Source: Bacteroidales bacterium (GTDB lineage Bacteria > Bacteroidota > Bacteroidia > Bacteroidales > P3). From it: a stretch of DNA of 64,000 bases. Under the pieces are notes generated by a model. That model was not told where the DNA came from. It saw only the letters and a list, made by a program, of their open reading frames with translations, and ran no database searches. How positions within the stretch are numbered: position 1 is the stretch's first letter; the number at the start of each line of letters is the position of its first letter. Both the position numbers and the translations under genes were made by a program. Shown here in pieces: positions 62,693-64,000 of this stretch. The DNA lies in the NCBI GenBank assembly GCA_024400545.1, contig JAKSMO010000002.1, positions 1-64,000 of the forward strand. The letters are read 5' to 3'.

Positions 62693-64000
62693 ATGTCAGA
62701 AACAAAGATAGGAAAATATGTGATTGAGTCATTGACGAGAAGTATGTATGAGGATTCTCGTTGTATCTATCGTGAATATGTACAGAACGCAGCAGACCAA
62801 ATAGATCTCGCCCGCTCTATGCACCTAGATGAAAACGATTATTACAGTATTCAGATTGAAATAAACAGAGAAGATCGTAGTATTGTTATAGAGGATACTG
62901 CAACAGGTGTAAAAAGAGATGAGATATATCTTCTTAGAGATGTAGCATGTTCTAGAAAACAAAGAGGCGAGCAAAAGGGATTTCGAGGTATCGGACGATT
63001 AGGCGGACTGGGATATTGCTCAAAGTTGATATTTGAGACGAGCGCAAAGGGGGAAGATGTCAAAACAACCATGATTTGGGATGCTTCTCAAATGAATAAG
63101 ATTGTTGATGACGAATCTGATGGACGAGAGGCCGGAGATGTGATAGACGAGTGTGTAAATTATCAGTATGATAAGGAAGATGTAGATGCGCATTATTTTA
63201 AAGTAATCATGCAAGAAGTCTCAGATGATAAATTGCTCGAAGCCGATAAGATTACGGACTATTTAAGTATGGTTGCCCCAGTTGATTATCCTTCTGGTTT
63301 CAGCAAGTTTGGCCATCAAATTAAGCAGTATATGGCGAGCAACAACCTTACCCTTGACACTTATAACATTTTTGTAAATGGAGACCAGATATACAAAGGT
63401 TACACAATAAGAATCAGAAATACAAAAGAGGGTGACTATGATGTAAGGGATATTGAATTTTTTGACAAAAGGGATGAAAGGGGAAACTTTATATATTGGG
63501 GATGGTATTCGATATCAGAACTTAAGGGTCAAATACAAGCATACAATCTTCCTTATGGCATTCGCCTGAGATGCAAAAATATTCAAGTCGGCAACGAAAA
63601 CACCTGCCGAAAATTCTTTCCTGCTGAAGGTGATAAGAGATTTGCACAATTTTTTTATGGAGAACTTAATATTGTTAGCCCAGAATTACAACCAAATGCA
63701 CAAAGAGACTATTTGAGAGAAGGTGAATTACGCTCTAAATTCGAAAAGTGCGTAATGAAGGATTTTGAGAGATTGAAAGACTTGTGTAATGACGCCTCTA
63801 ATATAAGAAGTGCTAATAGAAAACTAAACCAAGCCATTGAGGGACAAGAACGATTGGAGACAAAAAGAAAGAGTGGATACTTGTCCCAACATGATCAAGA
63901 GGCGGCTCAGAAGGATTATGATAGGTTTGAACAAGAACGTCAAAAATATACAAATCAGCTAGCCAGAATGGGAAAGAAGCATGAAGGTACCAATTCCCCA
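62693..64000 (+). CDS. GHKL (Hsp90/MutL-type) ATPase, 3' end outside the window
   Basis: 436 codons are visible from the ATG at 62693; there is no stop before the window ends. The Bergerat ATP-binding fold is complete: motif I EYVQNAADQID (Glu28, Asn32), motif II EDTATGV (Asp68, Gly72) and motif III KGFRGIGRLGGLG (96-107). The middle domain resembles Hsp90 and MutL second domains (GIRLRCKNIQVG; NIVSPELQPNAQRDYLREGE), and the last visible part is a long coiled coil (LNQAIEGQERLETKRKSGYL...). It is the fourth gene of the operon. Hsp90-like ATPases occur in several phage-defence loci; here the function is inferred. Confidence 0.82.
   Translation, partial: MSETKIGKYVIESLTRSMYEDSRCIYREYVQNAADQIDLARSMHLDENDYYSIQIEINREDRSIVIEDTATGVKRDEIYLLRDVACSRKQRGEQKGFRGIGRLGGLGYCSKLIFETSAKGEDVKTTMIWDASQMNKIVDDESDGREAGDVIDECVNYQYDKEDVDAHYFKVIMQEVSDDKLLEADKITDYLSMVAPVDYPSGFSKFGHQIKQYMASNNLTLDTYNIFVNGDQIYKGYTIRIRNTKEGDYDVRDIEFFDKRDERGNFIYWGWYSISELKGQIQAYNLPYGIRLRCKNIQVGNENTCRKFFPAEGDKRFAQFFYGELNIVSPELQPNAQRDYLREGELRSKFEKCVMKDFERLKDLCNDASNIRSANRKLNQAIEGQERLETKRKSGYLSQHDQEAAQKDYDRFEQERQKYTNQLARMGKKHEGTNSP

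Overview
The window is a piece of a Bacteroidales chromosome, probably from an uncultured host-associated lineage. Four things point there: promoters of the Bacteroidota type (TAnnTTTG minus-7 boxes ahead of many genes, usually without a Shine-Dalgarno), a type IX secretion signature (a PorP/SprF-like protein, two CHU_C type-B proteins, and C25 and C10 proteases with type-A tails), Bacteroidota-specific families (DUF1599, a BT_3928-like membrane protein, DUF4293, DUF2975), and the gene order rsfS-ftsH-cdsA-psd. I do not assign a family or genus. No rRNA, insertion sequence or CRISPR array was seen; the only tRNA is tRNA-Asn at the left end.

Left part (0-23 kb, mostly minus strand): a secreted CHU_C protein, an M16 zinc protease, a DUF2975/XRE pair, an iron-sulfur aldo/keto reductase, a 12-TM MFS transporter, a membrane AraC regulator, and a small peptide followed by two fimbrillin-like lipoproteins. 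Plus-strand purT is followed by folP and cdaA, which are separated by an LRR gene and a second CHU_C gene.

Middle part (23-48.5 kb, plus strand): mostly ordinary cell biology. One run is DUF1599, a BT_3928-like protein, DUF4293, tsaE, rsfS, ftsH, cdsA, psd and an RluA-type synthase. After it come a gingipain-like C25 protease, an arginine-decarboxylase-like enzyme, and the run thioesterase, Nudix, tsaD, porP-like, PD40/OmpA-like, FAH hydrolase. A secreted caspase-like protein, an A1S_2505-like protein, ftsK and an O-methyltransferase complete it. The porP-like and A1S_2505-like genes lack any ATG, GTG or TTG in a suitable place and appear to begin with ACG and ATA.

Accessory part (48.5-64 kb): a minus-strand operon of C10 protease, 64-residue peptide and fimbrillin/GLUG lipoprotein lies between arrays of short repeats that are inverted with respect to each other. 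A phage-like hypothetical gene and about 1.4 kb of repeat-rich non-coding DNA follow. Then comes what looks like a defence island, visibly A+T-richer than the housekeeping operons. It holds a two-gene cassette (AAA_15/OLD-like ATPase plus a cysteine-containing unknown) between direct repeats, and a tight operon of a small unknown protein, a NurA-like nuclease, a HerA-like translocase with an altered Walker A, and a GHKL (Hsp90/MutL-type) ATPase cut by the window edge. Directly ahead of that operon, a membrane-protein frame is broken by a run of nine Gs that would be restored by losing one G. This NurA-HerA-GHKL operon with a possible phase-variable leader gene is the best candidate for an undescribed system here.
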